Positions 12,687 through 23,873 of a DNA stretch of 64,000 bases are shown here, piece after piece. A program made the position numbers and the translations under genes. How positions within the stretch are numbered: the stretch's first letter is position 1; each line of letters opens with the position of its first letter. Source of the DNA: Tetrahymena thermophila SB210 (lineage: Eukaryota > Ciliophora > Oligohymenophorea > Hymenostomatida > Tetrahymenidae). The stretch lies in the NCBI RefSeq assembly GCF_000189635.1, contig NW_002476270.1, forward strand, positions 186,001-250,000. The letters run 5' to 3'. The notes under the pieces were generated by a model. That model was given only the letters and a program-made list of their open reading frames with translations, made no database searches and was not told the origin of the DNA.

Positions 12687-14896
12687 ATGTTTAATCACCA
12701 AACTCTTTTCGAGACAACTTAATTTTATGTTTAAAGATAAAATCTGGCTGTTAATCCTCGTATAGCAGCTCTTAGAGAGAGACATGATATGATGAATAGC
12801 ATAATAAATGAACTTAATTAATCTAGCAAAAACGATTTGAAAAGACACTTGTTGTTAACATCTGATAAAATAACAAATATATTTACTTAAATTTAAGCTG
12901 ATAAGGAAAATGTAAATAGCATTAATTTACCGCTTTAAGCTGATACAAAAGATAATAAAAATGGTAGTAATTTTAAAAGAAAAAGTGATGAATAATCATT
13001 AGGATTACCTTCTACTGTCAATCAAAATTTTAATTTTTAATAGCCTTTGATATCAAGTAATAACTTGAGACAGGCAGTATTTAAACCTGGAGCAGATATG
13101 CAAGATTTAGTTGATTAAAACATGATTCTTGAATAACTGTGCTAAAATTAAGAACATTTTTGTATATTTATTTATATAGCTAAGCAATTTCTTAAAAAAA
13201 TTTTAAATTAGTAAAGGAATTATATGAAGAAGCAGAAAATATTGCAAACAGTAATCTAATATGGAAAAAAGAAATTATACAAATGAATAATCACATAGCA
13301 AACATCGATAAAACTATTTCAGTAAATTATATCAAAAGCTCATAAATTATTTTTTTATACCTTTTGTTTTTATTAGAACTTGGAATGTAATTTTGTAAGC
13401 GAAGTAAAAGCAGTTAAAAATCAGGTTATGAATCTCCATATAACGAGCGATCAACTTTAAGAAGAGATGGATATTGAATTTGAAAACAACTAAAATCTAA
13501 TGGAATAAAATTAAAAATATTCATAAGAGCTAAGTTAACTGCTTGAAATAAAAAAACAACTAGAAAAAGAAATAGAAGAAACAGAAATGCACTAAAAATC
13601 ACTGAAGGAACAAAATAATTAATTTTCTGATTTTTTAGCTACAAGCGAAATAAAATAATAAGAGTTATTTTAACGAATTGAGCTCACTGTTGCAGAAAAA
13701 AAGGACTTAAATGATGAATTATAATCAATAAAAGGTAACATTAGAGTATATTGCAGAATTAGACCTCTTTTACCTTCTGAAATAAATGTTGAAAAATGTA
13801 CTAATATTATTTAAGTAACGTCTAGTAATAATGTAGCACTTTAAGTTCCTTAACAAGTAGCTATTAAATTTAATGCCTAGATATTAATTTTTCATTTTTA
13901 TTAAAATAAAAAAAGCACTTAAAATCAGAAAATAATTAGAAAGATTACAGATTTTCTTTTGAATAAATATTTGATGAAAACTCTTCTTAGCAGACAGTGT
14001 TTGCTGAAATGTCTTAATTAATACAATCACTGATTGATGGATTTAATGTATGTATTTTTGCTTATGGTTAGACAGGCTCTGGAAAGACATATACAATTGA
14101 AGGTGGGTAAAGCGAAGAGTCTAAAGGTCTTATGCAAAGATCTATGGAAATGATATTTCAACAAATAAAATATTTACAGTAATTTGGTTGGACCTATAAA
14201 TTATTTGTAAGCTTTTAAGAGGTAATGAATAACAATTGATTATATAAATTATTTATTAATTTTATTTTCATTAATTTAGGTTTACATGGAGCAGCATAGA
14301 GATCTCATTACTAACTTCAAAGTAAGCGAAAAGCAGGATTAGCTCGTTTTTGTTGAAATTAATTCAATTGAAGAATTTTATCCTCTCATGAAAAGAGCCA
14401 GAGAAAATAGAAAGACTGGCAGCACGATGTGCAATGATCATTCTTCTAGAAGTCACTCTATATTTTAATTAAAATTATATGGTTCCAACACTAAAGATGG
14501 AAAAACTTGCAATGGAACACTAAATTTAGTTGACCTTGCAGGTTCTGAAAGAGTTACACAATCAAAAGCTGAAGGTTTGCTATTAGAAGAAACTAAATTT
14601 ATAAATAGAAGTCTAACTTCTTTGGGAGACGTCATTAATTCCTTGGCACAAAAAGATAAGCACACACCTTTTCGAAATTCAAAATTAACATATTTACTGC
14701 AACCATATTTATCAGGTATTTATTTTCAAGACTATATGAGTAATTATTTATAATTTTTTATTTTAAATAAAAAGGAGAAGGATCAAAGACATTAATGTTT
14801 TTAAATTTATCCCCATCTTCTTCTAGCTATCATCAAACATTATGTAGTCTAAGATTTGGTGATAAAGTTTCAAATATAAAGCTTAAAAAAAAGTGA
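12687..14896 (+). CDS. Kinesin-14 family, C-terminal motor, 634 aa
   Basis: Six exons; introns 13162-13211, 13322-13376, 13857-13939, 14222-14279 and 14716-14774 leave 1,905 nt in phase. Residues 1-300 are Gln-rich and helical with a coiled coil near 190-310. The motor follows at the C-terminus, introduced by the kinesin-14 neck signature [17 protein letters not shown] near residue 316. P-loop [12 protein letters not shown], switch [12 protein letters not shown] and switch [12 protein letters not shown] are intact. The region usually reading EIYNE is altered ([14 protein letters not shown]). Motors with this layout (Ncd, Kar3, KIFC) walk toward microtubule minus ends and act in spindle organisation and minus-end transport. 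The protein ends at the motor with only a short Lys-rich tail. Family assignment is secure; the particular cellular role in this ciliate is not readable. Confidence 0.93.
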
Positions 14897-15833
14897 ATCT
14901 TGTTAAGAAAAAATAAAATCATCTATCTTTCTATTTCAATTTCTAATTTATAATACTAATATTTTTAAATATTTAATTAATTAATTATATAAATTTTTAA
15001 TCTTATCTAATGCTATTTTATAATTTAATTTCTTTAAAACTTTTATATACTGTATTTATTCATTGAATTGATAAAATAAATTATTACTCCATTTTTTAAT
15101 CAATATATTTTCTATAATGTTATTTTTTTATTTACCTTTAAATAGCTTTAGATAAAAAAGAATACTTAAATTACTATATGAGTATTAATTATCACTAACT
15201 CAACTTTTCATTTATTTTAACATATATTTTGGTAAAATAATTACTTTTAAAAAATAAAAAATTGCAAAAGTTATATCAAATTACATAAAATTTCAAGTAA
15301 GTGTTCCTCATTTTAATAATAAAATAGCTATTTAGGATTGATTAAAGGAAATCAATATTATAACTGAAATTATTTATGAAGTAAAGGGCATTTAACTAAA
15401 TTTAATATACTATGAAATGATAAAATTATATTAAATTTAATAAATTAATTATTATTTTAATTTTTAAGTTTTTTATACTAATGTTTATATGTTTCTTTAT
15501 TTATTTTTTAAATAAATGACAAAGAATTAAAATTTCATTGAATTTGTCTTACATGTAAGCATTTAAAGATTTATTAAATAAGTCCCTTCTTTGTCACTGA
15601 AATATATTTCTTCAAAATAAAAAAAATGTGTAAATATTTTAAATAACAATCTTTTATATAATTTAAGTAAACATCTATTTTACCTGATAATTAATTATAA
15701 ACTAACTTAATAAAAATTTTAATATATAAAAAATATTAACTCTAATTTTGTTGATAATTAAAAAAGTCAGCTTTTATTAATTTAATTGTTTAGTTTTAAA
15801 AATTTGGATATCTTTAATTGGATTTGTTGAATT
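14897..15833. other. Intergenic, nothing recognised
   Basis: Over 900 bp of A/T-rich sequence between kinesin-14 and the first gamma-glutamyl hydrolase. TGA occurs in all frames and no splice-joinable coding pieces were found. It should hold the promoter of the hydrolase. Confidence 0.55.
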
Positions 15834-16898
15834 ATGTTAAAAAATAAAAATAAAAGCAATACAATTAAGGTGTTTCTATTTTGCTTAATATTGTGCTATG
15901 TAATAAGCAGATTAAAAAACAAACTATTTTAAAAATTCTTAGATTTACCTGATTTAAATTAGTATCCAGTTATTGGAATTTACGCATAACCTTCTTCCTA
16001 AAAGAAAGAATATGTCAGACAATATTATCAATATGTATTGAATGCTAACATAAAATGGATTCAAATGCAAGGAGCTTAGACAGTAATTATTCCTTTTGAT
16101 GAAACCTAGGAGTATTATGATAATATATTTAGTAAAATTAATGGTATTCTTTTTACAGGTGGCAGTTTAAATATTAATATAAATAATCCAGTCGATTCAT
16201 ATTAACCTAAAACTGGTATTAATTAGTGGACCTAAAACGCCGCTTATTTATTGAACAAAGCAATTAAAGCTAATGATGATGGAGACTTCTTTCCTGTTTG
16301 GGGTAATTGCTAAGGCTTTTAGCTTTTACATTATATTATAAGTGGATATAATTATACGATACTTAATTATATAACAAATGATTTTAACACTACAAGGAAC
16401 GCCCAATTTTATAACATAGAATCATCTAACTTACTATAACAATTCGACAAGCAAAATATTTAATATTCGCAATCAAATTCCCCTTTTTTATATCTTCACG
16501 AACTTGGAGTAACTGAAGAAGATTATAAATATAATCCCTCCCTTAAAGAATTTTTTTAAATTGTTGGCGTTTCAGTTAATTCAACAAGCTTCTAAGATAA
16601 AAACGCATTTAAATATCTTGCAATCGTAGAAGGTAAAAGATATCCTTTTGCTGGGGTTTAATTTCATCCAGAGTACACAATCTTTGAAACTTCATTTGAC
16701 TCTAATCACTCCCTTGAATCGCTAAATATAGCCTCATATTTCTCTCGTTACTTTGTTTCATTAGCTAGAAAGAACGGACATAGATTCTCTGATATTGAAG
16801 AACGTAGTAATTTCTTATCTTACAATTATCCAACTGTTCACATTGATGGATATTTGTTTAACTAAGTAGTTTTTATGGATAGAAAATAAAATGATTGA
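15834..16898 (+). CDS. Gamma-glutamyl hydrolase (peptidase C26), copy 1, 354 aa
   Basis: Intronless. The N-terminal hydrophobic segment (VFLFCLILCYVIS) acts as a signal peptide or anchor. The class I glutamine amidotransferase-like fold is shown by PVIGIYAQP near residue 45, GILFTGG near 104, the nucleophile motif FPVWGNCQGFQLL (Cys159) and the catalytic His in GVQFHPEY (His278). These are the C26 hydrolase landmarks. The enzyme removes gamma-linked glutamates from folate and antifolate polyglutamates, normally in lysosomes or after secretion. Length is slightly above the human enzyme. A close paralog lies about 5.4 kb downstream on the same strand, with a double cathepsin-like gene between, so the region looks like a lysosomal hydrolase cluster made by local duplication. 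Both catalytic residues are present, so activity is expected. Confidence 0.93.
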
Positions 16899-17687
16899 AA
16901 TAATAATTAAATAATATATAATCAATTAATCTTTTATCAATATTGTAAAATTATTCAATTCTTTAAATTACAATTAATCATTTCTTATTTATATAAAAAA
17001 CATTAGAACATTAAAATTAGTTTAAATATAGAAAATCATTTTAATATTGAAGTAGTAGAGTGAATTTACTTTTTTTTTTTGTTGAAAATTATTTGAAAAA
17101 ATAAGAGTTCATTTTTGAATTTCAAAGCTTATTATTTGTCTTACATAATCTAAGTCACAATTTATAATTATTAAATTATACTTTGATTATTTTAAGAAAT
17201 ATGTGAATTATATTTGTAAAAAATTATTTTTAATTGAGATTTCAAGTCAGAGTAACTTTTGAAAATTAATTTAATTTTAAAGCATAAAAACTAATTTTGC
17301 ATTTACTTAGATGATTTTTGTAGAGATGTTTATAATTTTATTTATAAGAGGACAACTTATACTAGCATTAAATGAATTAGTTTTACTTTAGTTTTAAAAT
17401 TTCTAAAAGATAATTATTTTAAAATATAGTTATTTAACCTAATAAATTTAAAAATCCCTAAAATTTTATCATAATTAAAATAAATAATAGAATTTTCTAA
17501 AGATAAAAATGATATAGTCAGTTAATAAACTAGATGCGAACGAATATTTTTGTAGAAATTCCTTAATTTGTATATTAATTTTGTAAAATTAAAAAAGTTT
17601 TTAAATTAAGTGAATAAAAAAGGATATTTAATAGATTCAATAATTTGGTTATTTTTTTGAATTTTAAGGTTTTTAGCTTCTAGTTAG
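16899..17687. other. Intergenic, nothing recognised
   Basis: A/T-rich spacer with a T homopolymer near 17069. No gene, repeat or RNA structure recognised. Confidence 0.55.
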
Positions 17688-18977
17688 ATGGAATATTATA
17701 CAAAATAAGATGAATCAATATGGGATAAAGTAAGTTATCACATATAGGATAAAAAAAACTTATTGAATAGATTTGGGATATCATAAAATCTCTAGAAATA
17801 TAACTTATGGAGAGAATATTTTGATAAAAAATTAGATATTAGTTTATTTTAAGGCAGCTTCGAAGATTTGAAAACCTCAATATAAAAATAGAGATATGAA
17901 CAAGACAAATATATATAAACAAATCCTTTATAGCAATTAGTTAATTCTGTATAAATAAAATTTGATGACAATTATTTCAGCAAAGGAAAACTAATATTTT
18001 TTAAAGATTTTGGCTTTTTATCTAAAAAGTAAAAAAAGAAATTAGGATTAAGTGGTATTCTTGGAGTTAATAATCTATTTGATAGTGGAGATAAGTTAAA
18101 TGTTTATGGCTGGGTTGGAATTAATGATCCTGTAAATAATTAAGTGAATTTAAAAATGAATTATTTTTCCCCAAACTAACCACCTTTAAAAAATGTTAAC
18201 AACATACAATTAAAAGGAAGATATTAACAATTAGATGATGAAAAATAAGAGTATTTGTATTAAATAAAATTTTAAAGCTTAGATGTGGTAGAATAATGGA
18301 TTTTTTCAGGAGGTGCTAAGCTATATGTAAACGAATTTAGAGGAGTAGATAGATAGAGTATTATTTTTTATATAAATAGAAAATCTCTTCCAAATAAATA
18401 AATAGGATTTGATTGGACAAATACTTCTAGTCTAAAATAAACTTTTGCTTTTGACTACACAAGAAAATCTTTCTTTTTCAAATCAATTTAATTCAACAAT
18501 TTTTAAAGGCTGTTAAATTACGATCTAGGAAATAATAATTTACTTTACTTTAACTTTATGAATAATTTCTCAAAAGGATACATTATTAGAATTAAATAAA
18601 TGATCTAAAATGAATAATTTCAAGTTAATTATCAGCCTGGATATATAAACAACCACTATGACCCAGAAAATTCTGGTCTAAATCATCTTGTTTAAAATAC
18701 TACAAAACTAGAAATGATTAAATTTATTCCTAATTTTGATCCTTTTGTGTAACTTTATTCATCTCTGTAATTAAAGAGAGTTAATTTATAGGATATAATT
18801 CATTTTAAATCGTTTGTATAAAATAATTGCAAAGCTGTAGTGAGCGTTGGTGGAACTGTAGATTTAGGTTTTGTCAAAATTGGCTTACTCTATAATATGC
18901 TGGATTTAGTACCTTACATTTTCAAAAGGGAACAAAAGTAATAGTTTTAGCAATTTCAAATATATTTTTCAGAATGA
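17688..18977 (+). CDS. Hypothetical protein, possibly Omp85/Sam50-like beta-barrel, 429 aa
   Basis: Intronless open frame with no signal peptide and no hydrophobic helix. Alternating polar and hydrophobic strands dominate from residue 130 to the end, as expected for a beta-barrel. The stretch GVNNLFDSGDKLNVYGWVG recalls the Sam50 pattern of a gene in which an Asn-Asn-hydrophobic-Phe turn precedes G-x-x-L and an aromatic strand. A second strand-like block, VVSVGGTVDLGFVKIGLLYN, lies near the C-terminus, and the protein ends with FQIYFSE. Sam50/Omp85 proteins insert barrels into the mitochondrial outer membrane; a POTRA-like N-part would fit the first 120 residues. The similarity is weak and by eye only. 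A plain hypothetical protein is the safe reading. It sits between two hydrolase genes, but nothing ties it to them functionally. Confidence 0.6.
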
Positions 18978-19634
18978 TCGGATTTTATAAAAGAAATTAA
19001 ATTAAAGATAAATATAATAAGTATTAAGAGTACTAATTCACTTGTTTTTTATAGCTTAAATAACTAAATTATATTTTAATAATCAATTTTTATTTTTTAG
19101 TTTAATAACAATAAAATTTTTAATTTATTTTTAAGTTTACTCATATTTTAATTATTTAAAATATTTAAATGCAAAAAATTTTATAAATTAATTGATAATA
19201 TTTATTTGAAAAATTTTAGTTTTTATCTTAATCTAAATTTACTTACTATTTATAAAAAGAACATTATCTTTTTCATTGAAAAGTAACTTTATTAATTATA
19301 TTTTAGAATATTTATTTATATGCTGAAAATACAGATTTAAGATTATTTTTTAAGTATTTTATATCAATTAAAACTATTTTTTACATTATTTTAAGTTGTA
19401 TTTATCATACTATTTAATTGTTAAATGTTAAATTTTTATATTAAAACATAGAGAAACAACTTTTAAGTAATTATGTAAAGAGATCTATGATATTTCAATA
19501 ATGTCACTTAAATTTGCTTATACGTTTGAGTGATAAGATATTTTAATTTTTTATCATCAAATACTTTTAAGATTTAATTAATTTTATATGAATATTTATT
19601 AAATTTATAAAAGATTAAATTTTTAAGAAAAACG
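18978..19634. other. Intergenic, nothing recognised
   Basis: A/T-rich spacer. Sequence just after the stop at 18975 was checked for a further exon of the preceding gene; none was convincing. Confidence 0.5.
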
Positions 19635-21586
19635 ATGAAGTCAAGATTAAAATTAGAAATACTTGCAATTGTTTTTGCTCTAAGTATTTATGGCATCGCA
19701 GGTAAAACAAATCATATTAGCAAAGATTTTAAATAATCAGAACTTCCTACTCAATTTTCTTGGGCAAGTGTAAATGGAGTTAACTATTTGAGTTACGTAA
19801 GAAACTAATTAGCTCCTAGATTATGTGATTCTGGATGGGCTTTTTCTGTTACTTCTTCACTAAATGATAGAATAAAAATTAAAAGGCAAAATGCTGGGCC
19901 TGATTTTATTCTTTCTCCTTAAGTTTTAATTTCTTGCAATGATGACAGTAATGGATGTCGTGGAGGATCTCCATAAACAGCATACGAATATATTTTGAGA
20001 AACAACATTACTGATGAAACATGCTCTCCTTATACTGGTAGAGATTTTAGAGATGGCTATTAATGCAGGTAACACAATTATAATATAATTTAATAATGAA
20101 TGATTTTAAAAATTAACTTAACTCAAAAATTTTAAAGGTTCAATTTTTAAATTTTAACCTATTTTTTACATAAATTAGCTCACTAACTGTTTGTATGGAA
20201 TGCTGGCCAAAAGTAGGGTGCAAAGCTAGAGATGATGCTTACATTTATTCAATTGAAAGTTGGGATTAAGTTAAAGGTGAAGAAGATATGTAATAAGAAA
20301 TATTTAATCATGGTCCCATTTCTTGCGTAATTAACTCTACAGAAGATTTTAGAAACTACACTGGTGGAATACTAAATCCTCCAGATTCTCCTGTTTAAAT
20401 TACACATTCTTTAAGCATTGTTGGTTGGGGTGAAGATGAGAAGTAAACTAAATATTGGATTGCTAGAAACTCTTTAGGCACATTTTGGGGAGAAAATGGA
20501 TTCATCAGAATTATTAGAGGTAAAAATGCTCTTAAAATTGAAAGTGATTGCTCCTATGGTAGAATTAGAGATACATGGAGCTAATAAATAAGAAATAACA
20601 CCTCGTTTAGCAAGAGCAATTCTAGTTATACTTCAAATAATTAATAGGAACACAAAATTAATTTAGATATCAATTCTAAATCTGAAAAAAATATTATTTA
20701 GTAAGCTAAAGATGAGTTAAAGCAAATCTTTTAAGAGTCATATCAGAAATATCAACCTTTAATTGAATCTATTTCTAGTAGCTTTAGTAATAACATAGAA
20801 TTAGATGTGAGTACCCTTCCTACCAATTTTACTTGGGGTAATGTAAACGGAGTTAATTACTTAACTTAAATAAAAAACCAACATAATCCATAGTATTGTG
20901 GGGGATGCTGGTCTTTTGCTGTTACAAGCAGCTTGTAGGATAGAATAAAAATTGCACGCAATAGAACAGATATTCCTGATGTAATTCTTTCAAATCAGAT
21001 GATTATAAATTGCCATTTAGGTGGTTCCTGCTTTACTGGAGGAGTTTCATTGATAACCTACTATTTCCTTTCATAAATTGGAGTTGTTGAAGATTCTTGT
21101 ATGCCTTACTAAGCGAAAGATTAATGGCTTCCTGTTTGCAATACCAAATAATAATGTATTTCATGTGAGCTTCCTTCTGCTCCTATCAGTAACACAACTG
21201 ATATATCTTCTATCTGTCCAGCTCAAACAAAGTATCCTTACAAGAAATGGAAAGTAAGTAAGTTTGGACACATTACAGGTGTAAAGTAAATGAAAAGCGA
21301 AATATATTCTAGAGGACCTATTTCTTGTACCATTGATGCCACTGATAATTTAGAAAATAATTACACAGGTGGTATTTACAGTGAAAAAGTTAAGTTACCT
21401 ATACCCAATCACTATGTGTCTGTAGTTGGATGGGGTTAGACTTTAGAAGGTGAGGAATACTGGATAGTTAGAAATTCTTGGGGAACCTATTGGGGAGAGG
21501 AAGGATTTTTTAAGTTAAAAATGCACAAAGACAATTTGGGTTTAGAATTTGGTTGCTCTTGGGGAGTTATAGATCTTTAATAATGA
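19635..21586 (+). CDS. Double cathepsin Z/X-like protein, first unit without catalytic Cys, 613 aa
   Basis: Two exons, intron 20069-20178. The signal peptide is [20 protein letters not shown]. Two papain-fold (C1) units follow, each starting with the cathepsin X/Z pattern LPTxFxWxxVNGVNYL and lacking a long propeptide. Unit 2 (from about residue 360) has [11 protein letters not shown] with Cys388, [10 protein letters not shown] with His556 and [13 protein letters not shown] with Asn577, so its triad is complete. Unit 1 reads [10 protein letters not shown]: glycine 67 stands where the nucleophilic Cys should be, although His221 ([10 protein letters not shown]) and Asn242 (RNSLGT) remain. The units are joined by a polar linker of about 75 residues. 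Cathepsin Z is a lysosomal carboxypeptidase. The first unit probably binds without cutting, or helps fold or regulate the second. Gene lies between two gamma-glutamyl hydrolase paralogs. Confidence 0.92.
20069..20178 (+). other. Intron inside first cathepsin-like unit
   Basis: Donor GTAACA after TGCAG and acceptor AAATTAG before CTCACTAAC. Splicing restores the Cys-rich block after the first unit's occluding region; in-frame TGAs lie inside the intron. Exon 1 is 434 nt, so the join is in phase 2. Confidence 0.85.
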
Positions 21587-22273
21587 GAATGAAATAATGA
21601 ATGAATTTAAAATGAATATTTGTATTAAAATAATATATTAAATTTTTATTAAACAAAAAGTATTAAATAAATATCAAATTTTATAATTTTAAATAATTTA
21701 TTTTCATTTCTCAACAAGTTTTTTCCCTTAAAACACACTAGAAATATATTTATTTAATTTTGCTTCTCTCTACATTCCAATACTCTATTTAAGTTAATTA
21801 TTTATCAGATTACTTGTTAAATTTGAAATTTCTTTGAAAATTCTTTTTTCTCGATTTTTTCTCAATAATAAACTCTTTATAAAAGAAAAATATATAACAC
21901 CTATTTGATCCTTGAATTTGTAACAAAAAATAATGCTCAAGCATTTTTAAATAGCAAAATAATATTTTAAAAACATTTAATAAATGAAATACTTATTGAT
22001 ATTATTTTTGCGTTAATTCAAGTTCTTTTAATAATTATAATCTAATATTGTAAAAAATATTCTTGCTTGTAAGATAAATTAAGGTTTTAAATATAGAATC
22101 TGTTTCCTCTTTACTCAGTGATAAAATAAGGGACAAGAGATCAGCTGAATAAAATAGAAAAGTTAATCCAAAACTTCCTTATTTAAAAAAAATAGGTTCT
22201 TTATGTTTATTATTTCAATTTATCTATTGACTAATAATTAATTAATTTCTAAAAAATCAGATTAAATCTAAAG
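21587..22273. other. Intergenic, nothing recognised
   Basis: A/T-rich spacer between the double cathepsin gene and the second gamma-glutamyl hydrolase. No coding remnant of another hydrolase copy was seen here. Confidence 0.55.
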
Positions 22274-23332
22274 ATGAGTCATAAGTTAACCAATTTTTCG
22301 AAATTGATAGTTTTTATCGCCTGCTTTAGCCTTTTTGCTTCTGTTGCTAGCAGTCGCTTTTTCAACTATTTTAATTAACTCCCTGATATCAACCATAATC
22401 CTGTTATTGGTATTTATGCTTAGCCCTCTTGGTGGGATCAGTATCCAAGAGAATACTTTTAGTATGTTTTAAATGCCAACATCGATTGGGTTTAAATGTC
22501 TGGTGCTTAGACAGTGATCATACCATTTGATGAAACTTAAGAATACTATGATGATTTATTCAGCAAAATAAACGGTGTTCTTTTCACAGGTGGTGACTAT
22601 GATATTAACATAAATAATCCTATTGATGAATTTTAACCCAAAACTGGTAAAAATTAATGGACTTAAAATGCTAATTATTTGGTTAAGAAGGCAATTGAAG
22701 CTAACAATAAGGGAGACCACTTCCCAGTTTGGGGCATATGTCAAGGATTTTAACTTTTGCATTATATTGTCAGCGGTTTTAATTACACAATCCTTAACCA
22801 TATTACTAACGATTTTAACTATACTAGAAATGCTAACTTATAGCATTTAAGCTCAGCTAATCTCTTTCGTGATTTTAATAATGATTGGATTGATTACTCA
22901 GAGACTTAAACTCCTTTCTTATATTTACATGAGCTAGGTATTACACAAAAAGATTATGAATACAATCCATCATTGAAAGAGTTCTTTTAAATACTTGGAG
23001 TTTCTGCAAATTCAACAAATATTGATGCCAAAGATGCATTCTAGTATGTTTCTATTGTAGAAGCAAAGAAATATCCTATAGGAGGTGTTTAATTCCATCC
23101 TGAGTACACCATATTTTAATGGGGATTTAATTCAAACCGCGAATAGAAATCACTTGATATAGCTAGTTACTTTTCACACTACTTTATTTCTCTAGCTAGA
23201 AAAAATAACCATACATTTACTTCTACTTAAGAACGTAATAGCTATTTATCCTTCAACTATCCAAGTGCTCACATTTAAGGAGAACTCTTTGATTTAATTA
23301 CTTTTATTCCAAGAAAAGTTAATAAAGCTTGA
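22274..23332 (+). CDS. Gamma-glutamyl hydrolase (peptidase C26), copy 2, 352 aa
   Basis: Intronless paralog of the gene at 15834, alike along its whole length. It has a better signal peptide (KLIVFIACFSLFASVASS) and the same landmarks: PVIGIYAQPSWW, GVLFTGGDYD, nucleophile FPVWGICQGFQLL (Cys156) and GVQFHPEY (His275). The FTGGDYD stretch is closer to the family norm than the FTGGSLN of copy 1. Expected role is hydrolysis of folate polyglutamates in the lysosome or outside the cell. A richer C/T content and more even codon choice than in copy 1 may mean higher expression, which is inference only. Same orientation and absence of introns in both copies fit a local duplication; the order of duplication cannot be told by eye. 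Confidence 0.93.
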
Positions 23333-23873
23333 AATTTCTAATACATTATTATAAATTATAAATTAATTGTTTTTACAAACAAATACATTTTAAATTTGTT
23401 AAAACTTAGTAAATATTTTTAGTAAATTAACAAGTAATATGTAGAGTTTAATTTACTAATTTAAATAACATTTATTTACTTATTTCCATATTAAATTTAT
23501 AATTTAAAAAATTTTTAAATTATATTTATTTAATAAATCAGCAAGTAAAATTAATGTTGAGTTGAATTTTATAATTCAAATTAATATTTATCTATTTATT
23601 ATGGTAAATGAATTGAAATTTTAATAATATTATACATACATACATTTAAAATTTTAAGCTGAATTTAACAATTTAAATTAATATTTGTAAATTGAGGAAA
23701 TGATAAGTAAGAGGACATATTTGATTTATTAATTAAATTGATAAAAAATGAGTAATGAAAAATAAAAATATAAATTTTAATTAAATCTTCATAAATAATT
23801 AAAAAATATAAATAATATTTTTGGATATAAACATTTATTTATAGTTAATATAATTTATTTTTATTTTATATAA
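23333..23873. other. Intergenic between convergent genes
   Basis: A/T-rich region between the 3' ends of the plus-strand hydrolase and the minus-strand membrane protein. A minus-strand frame stays free of TGA for a long way here, but its composition is pure A/T and it has no protein-like pattern. Confidence 0.55.
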
